Source: Marinobacter nauticus
GTDB taxonomy: Bacteria > Pseudomonadota > Gammaproteobacteria > Pseudomonadales > Oleiphilaceae
Assembly: GCF_003634635.1 (NCBI RefSeq)
Contig: NZ_RBJB01000004.1
Location: 558,001 to 622,000, forward strand
Reading direction: 5' to 3'
Length of the DNA: 64,000 nt
This document shows, one piece after another, positions 25,591-34,047 of the stretch; position 1 is the first letter of the stretch, and each line of letters begins with the position of its first letter. The notes under the pieces were generated by a model. That model saw only the letters and a list, made by a program, of their open reading frames with translations, was not told the DNA's origin and made no database searches. A program made the position numbers and the translations under genes.

Positions 25591-26186
25591 GCCGGGTACT
25601 GATGTTCAAACGTTTTGAGCGCTTCTGGCACTGGACTCAGGCGCTGCTGATTTTTGTCTTGCTGTTCACCGGCTTTGCCATTCATGGCAGCTACGACGTC
25701 ATGCGCTTCAGTACCGCCGTGCAGGTGCATACGATGGCCGCCTGGGCACTGATTGTGCTGTGGATATTTGCCATTTTCTGGCATTTCACCACCGGCGAGT
25801 GGCGCCAGTATATTCCTACCCGGGATGGCCTGTTTGCGGTTATGCATTATTATCTGGTGGGTACTTTTACCGGCGCCGCCCATCCCTACAAAAAGACCTC
25901 AAGGGCCAAGCACAACCCGCTGCAGCGGCTGGCCTACCTGTTCTTCAAACTGATAATTTCACCGATTATCTGGGCTTCTGGTCTGTTGTATCTGTTCTAT
26001 AACGACTGGCCCGCAACGCTGGCCGGCGCGCTGCAGCTGGAAACGGTCGCGCTGGTTCACACCGGTGCCGCGTTCGCCATGCTGGTGTTTGTGATTGCCC
26101 ACGTTTATATGGCCACCATGGGTAAAACCCTGACCAGTTATATCAAACCGATGATTACCGGTTATGAGGATCTGGACAGTCACTGA
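25587..26186 (+). CDS. Cytochrome b membrane subunit partnered with the octahaem cytochrome
   Basis: A 199-residue integral membrane protein of the b-type (FdnI/PhsC-like) cytochrome family, with four hydrophobic helices. Candidate haem b ligands are His in FERFWHWTQ, VQVHTMAAW, IFWHFTT, LVHTGAAF and IAHVYMATMGKT. It would exchange electrons between quinone and the octahaem protein across the inner membrane. The ATG overlaps the preceding stop (ATGA), so the two are translationally coupled. A stable hairpin follows the gene. Confidence 0.88.
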   Translation: MSRVLMFKRFERFWHWTQALLIFVLLFTGFAIHGSYDVMRFSTAVQVHTMAAWALIVLWIFAIFWHFTTGEWRQYIPTRDGLFAVMHYYLVGTFTGAAHPYKKTSRAKHNPLQRLAYLFFKLIISPIIWASGLLYLFYNDWPATLAGALQLETVALVHTGAAFAMLVFVIAHVYMATMGKTLTSYIKPMITGYEDLDSH

Positions 26187-26192
26187 GCCGCA

Positions 26193-26221
26193 GTCAGGTA
26201 AACGCCTCTCGTTTGCCTGAC
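26193..26221 (+). terminator. Hairpin after the cytochrome b gene
   Basis: Arms GTCAGGTAAACG and CGTTTGCCTGAC pair over 12 bp (one G-U pair) with a 5-nt loop. It starts 7 bases after the stop. There is no T run, so termination is likely but not textbook. Confidence 0.55.
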
Positions 26222-26319
26222 CGCCCCCGGCCCGACAGCCATCCCGGCCGTGTAAAGGCCACTCCCACCGCTCTATATTCCCGCCTTGTGCGCTATGAAC
26301 CGCGAAGGGCCTTGTGCAT

Positions 26320-26351
26320 CGATATATTTCATAACGATATAACGATATATC
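26320..26351. promoter_or_regulatory. Repeated CGATATA elements upstream of the sulfide:quinone oxidoreductase
   Basis: Three direct copies of CGATATA start at 26320, 26335 and 26344. The outer ones form an inverted repeat GATATAT / ATATATC (26321-26327, 26345-26351). The AT-rich block stands out from its GC-rich surroundings and lies 70-100 bases before the start codon, so it may bind a regulator or hold the promoter. Confidence 0.45.
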
Positions 26352-26368
26352 TTAAATGGTGTTAGGAT

Positions 26369-26382
26369 TTGATATACGTCAA
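26369..26382. promoter_or_regulatory. Near-consensus FNR/ANR box upstream of the sulfide:quinone oxidoreductase
   Basis: TTGATATACGTCAA matches TTGATNNNNATCAA with one change (G for A in the second half), a variant often seen in ANR sites. It is only 39 bases before the chosen ATG, so it would place a class II start point almost at the start codon. It may act in another way, or be chance. Confidence 0.5.
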
Positions 26383-26421
26383 GATGAAATGCCGTGCGAA
26401 CAAACACAAGAGGGTAGAGGC

Positions 26422-27687
26422 ATGAACAGCAGAACAGAACCGGCGGGGGCAGACAGGCACCACACCATTGTTATCGTTGGTGGCGGCGCTGCCGGTATCT
26501 CGGTGGCGTCCAGCCTGCACAAACGGGACCGCCGTCTGGATATCGCGATCCTGGAACCATCCGCGACCCATCACTATCAACCAGGCTGGACCATGGTCGG
26601 TGGCGGCGTTTTTCAGCCGGAGGTTACCTCCCGGCCCATGTCACAGGTGATGCCGGGTTTTGTCTCCTGGTATCAGCAGGCGGTTTCGGGCGTAATGCCG
26701 GAGCAGAATCAGGTAAGGCTGGCGGACGGTTCGAGCATCTCCTATCAGGCACTGGTGCTGGCGCCGGGGCTGGAGCTGAACTGGTCTGCCATTGATGGCC
26801 TGGAATCGGCGCTCGGATGCAATGGTGTGACCTCCAACTACCGTCAGGGCATGGCGCAATACACCTGGCAAACGGTACAGGCCCTGAAAAAGGGAAGGGC
26901 CCTGTTCAGCCAGCCACCCATGCCTATCAAATGTGCCGGGGCGCCGCAGAAAGCGATGTATCTGTCTTCCGACCATTGGCGCAGAAACGGAGTTCTTGGC
27001 CAACTCGATATTCAGTTTCATAATGCCGGAGCGGTTCTGTTCGGTGTGCCGGCTTATGTCCCGGCACTTCAGGAATACATTGATAAATACGGTATTCAGG
27101 TCAATTTTCAGAGCAATCTGGTAGCTGTTAACGGCCCCGCCCGGAAAGCCACGTTCCGGCTTACGGACGCTGAAGGTAACAGTCAGGATCGGGAACTGGA
27201 TTTCGATATGTTGCACGCGGTGCCGCCCCAGCGGGCGCCCGGTTTCATCCGCGAGTCCGTTCTGGCCAATGACGGTGGCTGGTTGAATCTGGCGGACGAT
27301 ACGCTCCAACACAAAACCTGTGCCAATGTATTCGGACTTGGCGACGTGAGCGGCACCGGTAATGCCAAAACCGCCGCAGCCGTTCGAAAGCAGGCGCCGG
27401 TCGTGGCGGAAAACCTCATTGCAAGTTTACGGAATCAGCCCCTGCCTGCGGCTTACCTCGGGTACGGTTCCTGCCCGTTGACGGTAGAGAACGGCCGCAT
27501 CGTGCTGGCCGAATTTGGCTATAACGGTGTGCTTCAGCCCAGTTTCCCGCAGTGGGTAAACGATGGCACCAAAGCCACCCGCGCTGCCTGGTGGCTCAAG
27601 GCCAAGCAACTGCCCACCTTATACTGGCACGGTATGCTCAAAGGCCGGGAGTGGCTGGCCAGCCCTGCCGTCCGCGAGCATCACTGA
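26422..27687 (+). CDS. sqr: Sulfide:quinone oxidoreductase (FAD/NAD(P)-type)
   Basis: A 421-residue membrane-associated flavoprotein that oxidises sulfide to persulfide or polysulfide and reduces quinone. The FAD loop is IVIVGGGAAGISVASSLHKR. Catalytic cysteines of type II SQR are visible in MPIKCAGAPQK (Cys171) and YGSCPLTVENGR (Cys351). FQPEVTSRPMSQVMP and FGLGDVSGTGNAKTAAAVRKQAP are further family blocks. The ATG at 26422 has GAGG just upstream. The persulfide dioxygenase gene follows after 222 bases, giving the next step of sulfide detoxification. Confidence 0.92.
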   Translation: MNSRTEPAGADRHHTIVIVGGGAAGISVASSLHKRDRRLDIAILEPSATHHYQPGWTMVGGGVFQPEVTSRPMSQVMPGFVSWYQQAVSGVMPEQNQVRLADGSSISYQALVLAPGLELNWSAIDGLESALGCNGVTSNYRQGMAQYTWQTVQALKKGRALFSQPPMPIKCAGAPQKAMYLSSDHWRRNGVLGQLDIQFHNAGAVLFGVPAYVPALQEYIDKYGIQVNFQSNLVAVNGPARKATFRLTDAEGNSQDRELDFDMLHAVPPQRAPGFIRESVLANDGGWLNLADDTLQHKTCANVFGLGDVSGTGNAKTAAAVRKQAPVVAENLIASLRNQPLPAAYLGYGSCPLTVENGRIVLAEFGYNGVLQPSFPQWVNDGTKATRAAWWLKAKQLPTLYWHGMLKGREWLASPAVREHH

Positions 27688-27909
27688 AACCACGTTCAGA
27701 AAAGCGGCGCCCGGACAGGGCGCTCCCTCCTGTGATTCAGTCCTCCGCCCTTCATCCATAGCGAATTAATTAAAGCTTTTAATATGTCATTTACCGGAGC
27801 TATCGCCTATATCAAATTTTATATGCGTTAATGGTATATGGTTATATCTAAAAGTATGGTCTACTGAGGGTGTGAGTTAACGATACCCATGCCCGAGGAG
27901 GACACGACG

Positions 27910-28776
27910 ATGCAAACGCCATCAGTTACTCACTTCTTCGACGAAGCGACCAACACCTTCAGCTACGTCGTTCAGGATCCTGACAGCCAGGCCTGTGCCA
28001 TCATCGACTCGGTACTGGATTTTGATTACGCCGCCGGCAGGATCGACGTGCGTTCCGCCGATCAGATCATCTCGTTTATTCGGGACAACAATCTTCAGGT
28101 GGAGTGGATTCTCGAAACCCACGTACATGCCGACCACCTCTCCGCTGCGCCCTACTTGCACGAACACCTGGGTGGCAAGACCGGCATAGGCGCGAAGATT
28201 GTGGATGTTCAGGAAATCTTCGGAAAAGCCTTCAACGCCGGCACCGAATTTGCCCGGGACGGTAGCCAGTTTGACCAGTTGTTTGAGGAGGGCGACACCT
28301 TCCGGGTTGGCAACCTGGAGGGGGAGGTCCTTCACACGCCTGGTCACACGCCGGCATGCCTGACCTACGTTATCGGTGATGCGGCCTTTGTTGGCGACAC
28401 TCTGTTCGCGCCGGATTCCGGTACCGCCCGCTGCGATTTCCCCGGCGGTGACGCCCAGACCCTGTACCAGTCTGTGCAGAAGGTACTGGCTCTGCCCGGC
28501 GAGACGCGGATCTTCCTGTGCCATGACTACAAGGCGCCGGGGCGGGATGAATACCAGCATGAAACCACGGTAGCCGAACAGCGCGAACGTAACATCCATG
28601 TTCGCGAGGGCATGAACGAATCCGAATTTGTGCGGATGCGAACCGAGCGCGATGCCACGCTCGCCATGCCGAGGCTGATCGTACCGTCGGTGCAGGTGAA
28701 CATGCGTGCCGGGGCCATGCCGCCGGCGGAAGACAACGGACAGGTTTACCTGAAAGTCCCGGTAAACGGCTTCTGA
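27910..28776 (+). CDS. Persulfide dioxygenase / Blh-type MBL-fold hydrolase (ETHE1-like)
   Basis: A 288-residue metallo-beta-lactamase-fold protein. It carries a single metal site as in ETHE1: ETHVHADHLSAAPYL, the second-shell HTPGHTPACLTYVIGDAAFVGDTLF, and CHDYKAPGRDEYQHETTV. ETHE1 enzymes oxidise glutathione persulfide to sulfite, the step after SQR; the Blh subgroup is the one paired with a DUF442 domain, which is the next gene here. GAGGAGG 9 bases upstream fixes the start at 27910 rather than the in-frame ATG at 27889. It is first in an operon with the DUF442 and peroxiredoxin genes. Confidence 0.9.
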   Translation: MQTPSVTHFFDEATNTFSYVVQDPDSQACAIIDSVLDFDYAAGRIDVRSADQIISFIRDNNLQVEWILETHVHADHLSAAPYLHEHLGGKTGIGAKIVDVQEIFGKAFNAGTEFARDGSQFDQLFEEGDTFRVGNLEGEVLHTPGHTPACLTYVIGDAAFVGDTLFAPDSGTARCDFPGGDAQTLYQSVQKVLALPGETRIFLCHDYKAPGRDEYQHETTVAEQRERNIHVREGMNESEFVRMRTERDATLAMPRLIVPSVQVNMRAGAMPPAEDNGQVYLKVPVNGF

Positions 28777-28790
28777 GCTGGAGATTAACG

Positions 28791-29243
28791 ATGAAGATTC
28801 ATTTTCTGGAACCAGGATTCGCCGTGGCAGATGCGGTCGCTCCTGAGGACTTTGAGGACATTCGCCGCCAGGGCTTCCGAACCGTGATCTGTAATCGCCG
28901 CGCGGGCGAGGACGGCTACGAGGGTGAAGAAGCCTTCCGGGAAGCAGCCGCCAGCCAGGGCCTGCAGTGGTTCTGCGTGCCGGTCGCCTCCGGCGAATAC
29001 ACCGAACAGGATGTGGATGCCTTTGCACGGGCACTTGATGCGGCCCCTGCGCCCATTCTCGGATTCTGCCGGACAGGCCGGCGGGCGGTGCACATGTGGG
29101 CCCAGTCCCGGGCCCGGAACCCGCAATGCAATATCCCGATGTTGCTCAAAGCGGCCCATGACGCAGGCCATGAAACCCAACCCATTGAAGCTTTGTTAAC
29201 CAATGCCACAAACGTGGAAACCCCGACAGGAGAAATGAAATGA
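28791..29243 (+). CDS. DUF442/TIGR01244 phosphatase-like sulfur protein
   Basis: A 150-residue cytoplasmic protein with the dual-specificity-phosphatase-like fold of TIGR01244. It shows DIRRQGFRTVICNRRAGE and a P-loop FCRTGRRAVHMWA that keeps a Cys and an Arg. In Blh of plant and Xylella-type bacteria this domain is fused to the persulfide dioxygenase and is thought to act as a rhodanese-like partner. Here the two are separate neighbouring genes. The stop overlaps the peroxiredoxin start (ATGA). Confidence 0.85.
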   Translation: MKIHFLEPGFAVADAVAPEDFEDIRRQGFRTVICNRRAGEDGYEGEEAFREAAASQGLQWFCVPVASGEYTEQDVDAFARALDAAPAPILGFCRTGRRAVHMWAQSRARNPQCNIPMLLKAAHDAGHETQPIEALLTNATNVETPTGEMK

Positions 29244-29866
29244 CGATTCGTCTTGGACAAATTGCCCCTGATTTCAACGTAGACACCACCAAAGGCCCCA
29301 TGAGCTTTCACGAGTGGGCCGGCGATTCCTGGGTGTTCTTCTTCAGCCACCCGGCTGACTTCACCCCGGTATGCACCACAGAAATGGGCCGGACGGCACA
29401 GCTGGCTCAGGAGTTTGCTGCCCGCAATGTGAAGCCGCTCGGTTTGTCGACTGACTCGGTCGAAGAACATCTGAAGTGGATTGATGATGTAAACGACACT
29501 CAGAGCTGTGATCTGCAGTTCCCGATCGTTGCCGATGAGGACCACAAGATCGCTGAGCTGTATGAAATGATCCACCCGGGTGAGAGCGAAACCGCCGCTG
29601 TGCGCAGTGTGTTCATTATCGATCCGGACAAGAAAGTACGTCTGACCATGACCTACCCGATGGCGGTGGGCCGTAATTTCGACGAGATCCTGCGTGCCAT
29701 CGATGCGCTGCAGACGGCCGATGCCAATAGCTGTGCATTGCCGGCGGACTGGAAGAAAGGTGGCGAGGTGATCATTCCACCGTCCATCTCCAACGAGAAG
29801 GCGAAGGACATGTTCCCGCAGGGCTGGAACGAATTGCGTCCTTACCTGCGCCTGACCAGAATCTGA
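29240..29866 (+). CDS. 1-Cys peroxiredoxin (Prx6-type)
   Basis: A 208-residue thiol peroxidase with the catalytic motif SHPADFTPVCTTEMGRTAQ (peroxidatic Cys near residue 46), followed by LSTDSVEEHLKWIDD and the extended C-terminal domain typical of Prx6. It removes peroxides, and some members also act on persulfides. It is the last gene of the persulfide dioxygenase operon, overlapping the DUF442 gene by 4 bases, and a GC-rich hairpin follows. Confidence 0.92.
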   Translation: MTIRLGQIAPDFNVDTTKGPMSFHEWAGDSWVFFFSHPADFTPVCTTEMGRTAQLAQEFAARNVKPLGLSTDSVEEHLKWIDDVNDTQSCDLQFPIVADEDHKIAELYEMIHPGESETAAVRSVFIIDPDKKVRLTMTYPMAVGRNFDEILRAIDALQTADANSCALPADWKKGGEVIIPPSISNEKAKDMFPQGWNELRPYLRLTRI

Positions 29867-29883
29867 TTTCTGGTACTGAGGAA

Positions 29884-29901
29884 GCGCCCCGACCGGGGCG
29901 C
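29884..29901. terminator. Hairpin between convergent peroxiredoxin and LpxR genes
   Basis: GCGCCCC / GGGGCGC (loop GACC) forms a 7-bp GC stem in the 39-base gap between the convergent genes. It has no T run on either side. Probable shared 3'-end structure. Confidence 0.6.
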
Positions 29902-29905
29902 CTCC

Positions 29906-30901
29906 TCATAAGGCCCAGCTAAAAGACAGCGTGCCAAAGCTGAAGTTATCCTGGTTACGCTGTTCCTCCCCCGTCGTGGCCCGCAAAATCAGCGCGGCTT
30001 GCAGGTTGTCCCACTGCCAGGTGCCGCCCAGGCCTATCTGGCCGAGCAAGGGGCCTTCACTGAACCGGTAGGGCCCGGAATTGTCCTCCAGATAGGAATA
30101 GGCAATGTATTCCGCCCCCAGGCCTATGAATACTGACCAGGCGCTTTTCGCGTCACTGAAAGATCCGGGTAGCGCGATGGCCGAGGAGCTGCCGGCGTAA
30201 TCCGGTATAAAATTGGCCGGAAGGTTTCTGCCCATCCGCCAGATCACGCCAAGGGTCGCGGAGGTTCGAAAACTGGACAGCAGGCCGGAGCCCACCGCTG
30301 AAAACTGTTGTTCAAGGTCGCCGCGTTGCCCCGCTTGCAACAGTTTGCGCCCGTGGGCCGCCTGAAATCCGCCAACCACGTCGGTCCCTAGCTGGTTGTC
30401 CCATCCTTTGGGGCGTTCGCTCCCGGTGATTTTGTGTACCCATTTCTGGCTGGCTTCGGCGCCGCTTTCAGGACCAACCACGCCAATGTGAGCACCGTAC
30501 CCCGTAATACTGTCGGCGCTCCAGCTCCAGAGGGTGCTGCTCAGGGAGAGATGACCGGCGTAGGGGATATCATTGAATTGAGGCTCTTCCTGGCTAATAT
30601 CTGCCGGTGTCACCATGAGTTGACGCAGACTGACAGTCATTGCATGGTTGTTGGCGGCGTCGCCGACGCCGGGCAGAAATGACAGACTATCTCTGCCCGC
30701 CCTTGCAAGTCGGGCTGAGCCTCCGCCGGAGTCTTCGGCTGTATTGGTAAGGTAAGACAGGCGCACGCCATTGGTGTAGCCCCGGTCGCTGCCAGTGAAT
30801 AGATCGTTGTCCCAGGCAAGGTTGAACTGTTCCGCATTGGCGGAAGCGGGTGCTAGCACGAGTAAGAGGCTAATGCGGGCAAAAAGAGCTCGGATGGGCA
30901 T
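29906..30901 (-). CDS. LpxR-family outer-membrane lipid A deacylase (DUF2219)
   Basis: A 331-residue outer-membrane beta-barrel. A signal peptide (ISLLLVLAPASANA) is followed by the family opening FNLAWDNDLFTGSDRGYTNGVRLSY, the GYGAHIGVVGPESGAEASQKWVHKITG block, which includes catalytic-type His, and GWDNQLGTDVVGGFQ. The last residue pattern SFGTLSFSWAL fits a barrel-closing strand. LpxR removes the 3'-acyloxyacyl chain of lipid A. The activity here is inferred from family membership. Confidence 0.85.
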   Translation of the reverse strand: MPIRALFARISLLLVLAPASANAEQFNLAWDNDLFTGSDRGYTNGVRLSYLTNTAEDSGGGSARLARAGRDSLSFLPGVGDAANNHAMTVSLRQLMVTPADISQEEPQFNDIPYAGHLSLSSTLWSWSADSITGYGAHIGVVGPESGAEASQKWVHKITGSERPKGWDNQLGTDVVGGFQAAHGRKLLQAGQRGDLEQQFSAVGSGLLSSFRTSATLGVIWRMGRNLPANFIPDYAGSSSAIALPGSFSDAKSAWSVFIGLGAEYIAYSYLEDNSGPYRFSEGPLLGQIGLGGTWQWDNLQAALILRATTGEEQRNQDNFSFGTLSFSWAL

Positions 30902-31004
30902 TGGGAATGGACTCCGTGAGGGTAGGATGCAAAGTATCTTAGCAGAACCCTGCTACGGTTTTATGGCGCAAACAGATCCATACCCGCGCTAATCAGGAGT
31001 CAAT

Positions 31005-31763
31005 ATGCACGTTAAAACCAATACCACGGGCTATGCCGATGCGCTGATTTGCGAAGCTGAGGGTCTGGAATCTCTTCGGGACGGGTTGCAGCAGGCAGGA
31101 GTTGAGGCACTCCGTATTCCGGAAGTTATGGAGGTGAACCAGCACCGACTTACCCTCAGGCGGATTGACTCAGCACCGCCCGACGACAAGTGCCTCACTG
31201 CGTTGGGGGAGGGGCTGGCGCAGTTGCACCTGCTGGCTCGGGATCAATATGGCTGGCGCCGCGACAACTTCATTGGTCTGGCACCTCAACCCAATACGCT
31301 GACAGATTCCTGGGGCCGGTTTTTCCTGGAGCAGCGGCTGAAGTATCAGGTCAGCCGGATCTCAGATGCCGGGGTGCGAGCCAGGTTCGAGCGCACCCTG
31401 GAAGCCTGTGGTGCCAGCCTGGCCAACTGGCTGGATCGGCATTGCGAACATCCGAGCCTGTTGCATGGCGACCTGTGGAACGGTAACGTGATGTTTGACC
31501 GTAATGGCCCCTGTCTGATTGACCCGGCGGTGTATCAGGGCGACCGGGAGGCGGACCTTGCCATGACCGAGATGTTTGGCGGTTTCGGCGCGGCGTTCTA
31601 TCGTGCCTACGATCGCGTATACCCGCGCACTGAGATCTACGCCACCAAGCGAGAAATCTATAACCTGTACCACTACCTCAACCACTACAACCTGTTCGGT
31701 GGTGGCTATCTGGGTGGTTGCGAGCGTGGCCTGTCGGCCTTGGCGGCGCTACCAGCCTCGTAA
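31005..31763 (+). CDS. Fructosamine-kinase family protein
   Basis: A 252-residue kinase-fold protein. The catalytic loop is LLHGDLWNGNVMFD and the metal loop is CLIDPAVYQGDREADLAMTEMFGGF, both typical of the FN3K/ketosamine-3-kinase group. The N-terminal part is shorter than in the ~290-residue family members, so the glycine loop is hard to see. The usual activity is phosphorylation of glycated amines for repair. AGGAG precedes the ATG. It is convergent with ovoA. Confidence 0.85.
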   Translation: MHVKTNTTGYADALICEAEGLESLRDGLQQAGVEALRIPEVMEVNQHRLTLRRIDSAPPDDKCLTALGEGLAQLHLLARDQYGWRRDNFIGLAPQPNTLTDSWGRFFLEQRLKYQVSRISDAGVRARFERTLEACGASLANWLDRHCEHPSLLHGDLWNGNVMFDRNGPCLIDPAVYQGDREADLAMTEMFGGFGAAFYRAYDRVYPRTEIYATKREIYNLYHYLNHYNLFGGGYLGGCERGLSALAALPAS

Positions 31764-31791
31764 GCAGAAGCTGGTAACGCCGGCATCACAC

Positions 31792-33942
31792 TCAGCTCCT
31801 GGCGGGTTTGCGTTCCCACACGGTCACTTCAGACAGCGTGTGCTGGAACTTGTGCTCGGTCTCGCGGATCACGAAGGGCACTTTCCGGGGCTCGCCCACC
31901 ATCCTGAAGTGCTCTCCCAGGCACTCTCGAATGCCGTCTAGCGTTCGGTGATTTTCGCCATCCTTCTTGAAACCGCCAAGCCATTCCTCTTTCGGGGTGT
32001 GTTCTTCAAGCCAGGTATACGGGGAGGCAATAATCAGCAGCCCGCCTTCGTTAATGCGATCGTGGATGCACTCCAGGAAACGACGTGGCCGGTACAGGCG
32101 GTCGATCAGATTGGCGGCCAATACCAGGTCATAACCGGAATACTGGGGCTTCAGGTTGCAGGCATCGCCCTGATAGAACGCCACCTTGGCGGCGGTATCT
32201 TCGAGATCCAGTTCTTTCAGGGTGCGGGTGTGGTAGCTGACCAGTTCGCCTTCTTCGGTCAGTGAATAACGGATGGCGCCCTGCTCGGCCATCTCCACCC
32301 CCAGACGTATGAAGTTGGCAGAGAAATCGACACCTTCAACCTCGTCAAACTGGCGCGCCAGCTCAAAACTTGCCCGGCCACAGGCACAGCCCAGATCCAG
32401 CGCTTTCCCGGTCTTTTTGCCGGCCATAGCGTCCAGGGCCAGTGCCGCCATGGTTTTCGGGAAATTGGCGACGCCAAACCAACGGTCGCCGTAATGGAAC
32501 TCGGCGTATTCAGTGAGTAGCCGGTCGCTCTCGTAATAGACGTTGGGTTGAACAGCCTCGGCCTCGGAGGTGATGTAGCGGAAGCCTGCATGCTGGAAGA
32601 AATGCCGACGGAAGGCATAACGGGAGGCCAGCCTTGCTTCGTTGCCGCAGGAAATCCAGGAGCCGCCTTTGATCAGATTGTGCTGGCCGTCGAACGTGGG
32701 TGTGGTGAAGTCGTCGTACAGTGGATGCACCTTGAAGTTGTCGAACGGATAGGTGGGGGTTTCGGTCCACTGCCAGACGTTGCCAACCACATCGAACCAC
32801 TGGCCGTGGCGAAAGCGCGTTACCGGACACGACGAGGCACCATGGTCCAGGTGGAGGTTGGCGTTGGCCGGGGATTCTCCCACTTCTCGGACGCCGGATT
32901 CGTCACAGAGGCGATACCACTCGTCTTCCGTGGGCAGGCGGATGGGTTTGCCGGTTTGCTCACGTTTCCACTCACAGAACGCCTTGGCCTCGTGATAGTT
33001 GACCTCGACCGGCCAGTCCCAGGGCATCTCCACCTCTTCAGTCATCAGGCGCAGCTGCCAGCCATTTTGCCAGCGCCAGAACGTGGGGTGTTTGGCTTCG
33101 GCAAAGGTTCGCCAGGCCAGGCCCTCCTCGCTCCAGTATTCGTCCTGCTGATAGCCGCCGGCCTCGACAAATTCCAGGAACTCCTGATTGCTTACCAGGT
33201 ACTGGCTGGCCTTGAACTCGGCGACGTCGGCCTGGTGCTCGCCGTACTCATTGTCCCAGCCGTAAAAGGCATCGTCGTAGGGCTTACCGATGTGTACTTT
33301 GCCAGCGGGAACGGTGAGCAACTCGTTTTCCGGTGCCTCGCCGGTTTCCCGGATGGGCGCCCATTCCGGTTGCGGTTGAACGCGTTCCAACGCGTGCTGG
33401 CGGATGAGCACCGAGGACGTCTCAAGGTGAATTCGCTCATGTTCGATGCCCATCACGATGGGCCACCAGTCACTGTCCCAGTCAATCGGCAGCGACAGCG
33501 GCATGGTTTCGATCAACTCCAGCACGGTCTGGCGCACCTGTGCCCGGTAGTCCAGTACTTCCTGGACAGCGGGCCAGTCGTAGTGATCGTCGTTCAGGTC
33601 GTCCCAGCTCATTTCATCCACACCCACCGCGAAGATGGATTCCATGTTGGGGTTGATGCGTTCTTTCAGGATTTTGGCCAGTACCAGTTTGTTCACAAAG
33701 AAGGTGGCGGTGTGGCCAAGGTAGAAAATGAGCGGATGCCGGAGCGGGATAGATTTCTGGTAATAGCCGGAGTCATCAGCCAGGCAATCGAACAGGCGCG
33801 TGTAGGTGTCGAAGGTGTCTGTGAAATAGCGCGCGATTTCCTGGCGCTTGGTGTCCGGGGTTCCCACGGCCAGATTGGGCGTGCGGGTTAAACCGATGGC
33901 ATGTTGGCGTTCGAGAATTGCAGTCGGGTTGGAGAACTCCAT
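31792..33942 (-). CDS. ovoA: OvoA: 5-histidylcysteine sulfoxide synthase with methyltransferase domain
   Basis: A 716-residue bifunctional ovothiol enzyme. The N-terminal DinB-like part gives iron ligands in FYLGHTATFF and GIEHERIHLET (HX3HXE). The middle FGE-sulfatase domain has LTVPAGKVHIG, PVEVNYHEAKAFCEW, RLPTEDEWYRL, GNVWQWTETPTYPF (carrying the conserved Tyr) and GGSWISCGNEAR. The C-terminal domain from about residue 460 is a SAM methyltransferase (LDLGCACGRASFELARQFD). The enzyme links Cys to His through oxygen-dependent C-S bond formation; with a PLP lyase and methylation this gives ovothiol, an antioxidant thiol. No OvoB lyase lies nearby. A stand-alone paralogue of the methyltransferase domain is at 8429-9187. 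Confidence 0.95.
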   Translation of the reverse strand: MEFSNPTAILERQHAIGLTRTPNLAVGTPDTKRQEIARYFTDTFDTYTRLFDCLADDSGYYQKSIPLRHPLIFYLGHTATFFVNKLVLAKILKERINPNMESIFAVGVDEMSWDDLNDDHYDWPAVQEVLDYRAQVRQTVLELIETMPLSLPIDWDSDWWPIVMGIEHERIHLETSSVLIRQHALERVQPQPEWAPIRETGEAPENELLTVPAGKVHIGKPYDDAFYGWDNEYGEHQADVAEFKASQYLVSNQEFLEFVEAGGYQQDEYWSEEGLAWRTFAEAKHPTFWRWQNGWQLRLMTEEVEMPWDWPVEVNYHEAKAFCEWKREQTGKPIRLPTEDEWYRLCDESGVREVGESPANANLHLDHGASSCPVTRFRHGQWFDVVGNVWQWTETPTYPFDNFKVHPLYDDFTTPTFDGQHNLIKGGSWISCGNEARLASRYAFRRHFFQHAGFRYITSEAEAVQPNVYYESDRLLTEYAEFHYGDRWFGVANFPKTMAALALDAMAGKKTGKALDLGCACGRASFELARQFDEVEGVDFSANFIRLGVEMAEQGAIRYSLTEEGELVSYHTRTLKELDLEDTAAKVAFYQGDACNLKPQYSGYDLVLAANLIDRLYRPRRFLECIHDRINEGGLLIIASPYTWLEEHTPKEEWLGGFKKDGENHRTLDGIRECLGEHFRMVGEPRKVPFVIRETEHKFQHTLSEVTVWERKPARS

Positions 33943-34047
33943 GGCTGAACCGATCCTTCCAGTGAATGATGTCCTACAGGATTACGTTCAACCATAGGTA
34001 ACCGGTTCAGCGACTGGCAAGTAAAGGCCGGAATTAATCCGGGGGAC

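Noticed and set aside
26422..26490. Longer start of the sulfide:quinone oxidoreductase at 26356
   Set aside because: The extra 22 residues do not resemble a signal or family sequence and would place the candidate ANR box inside the gene; ATG at 26422 has the better ribosome site.
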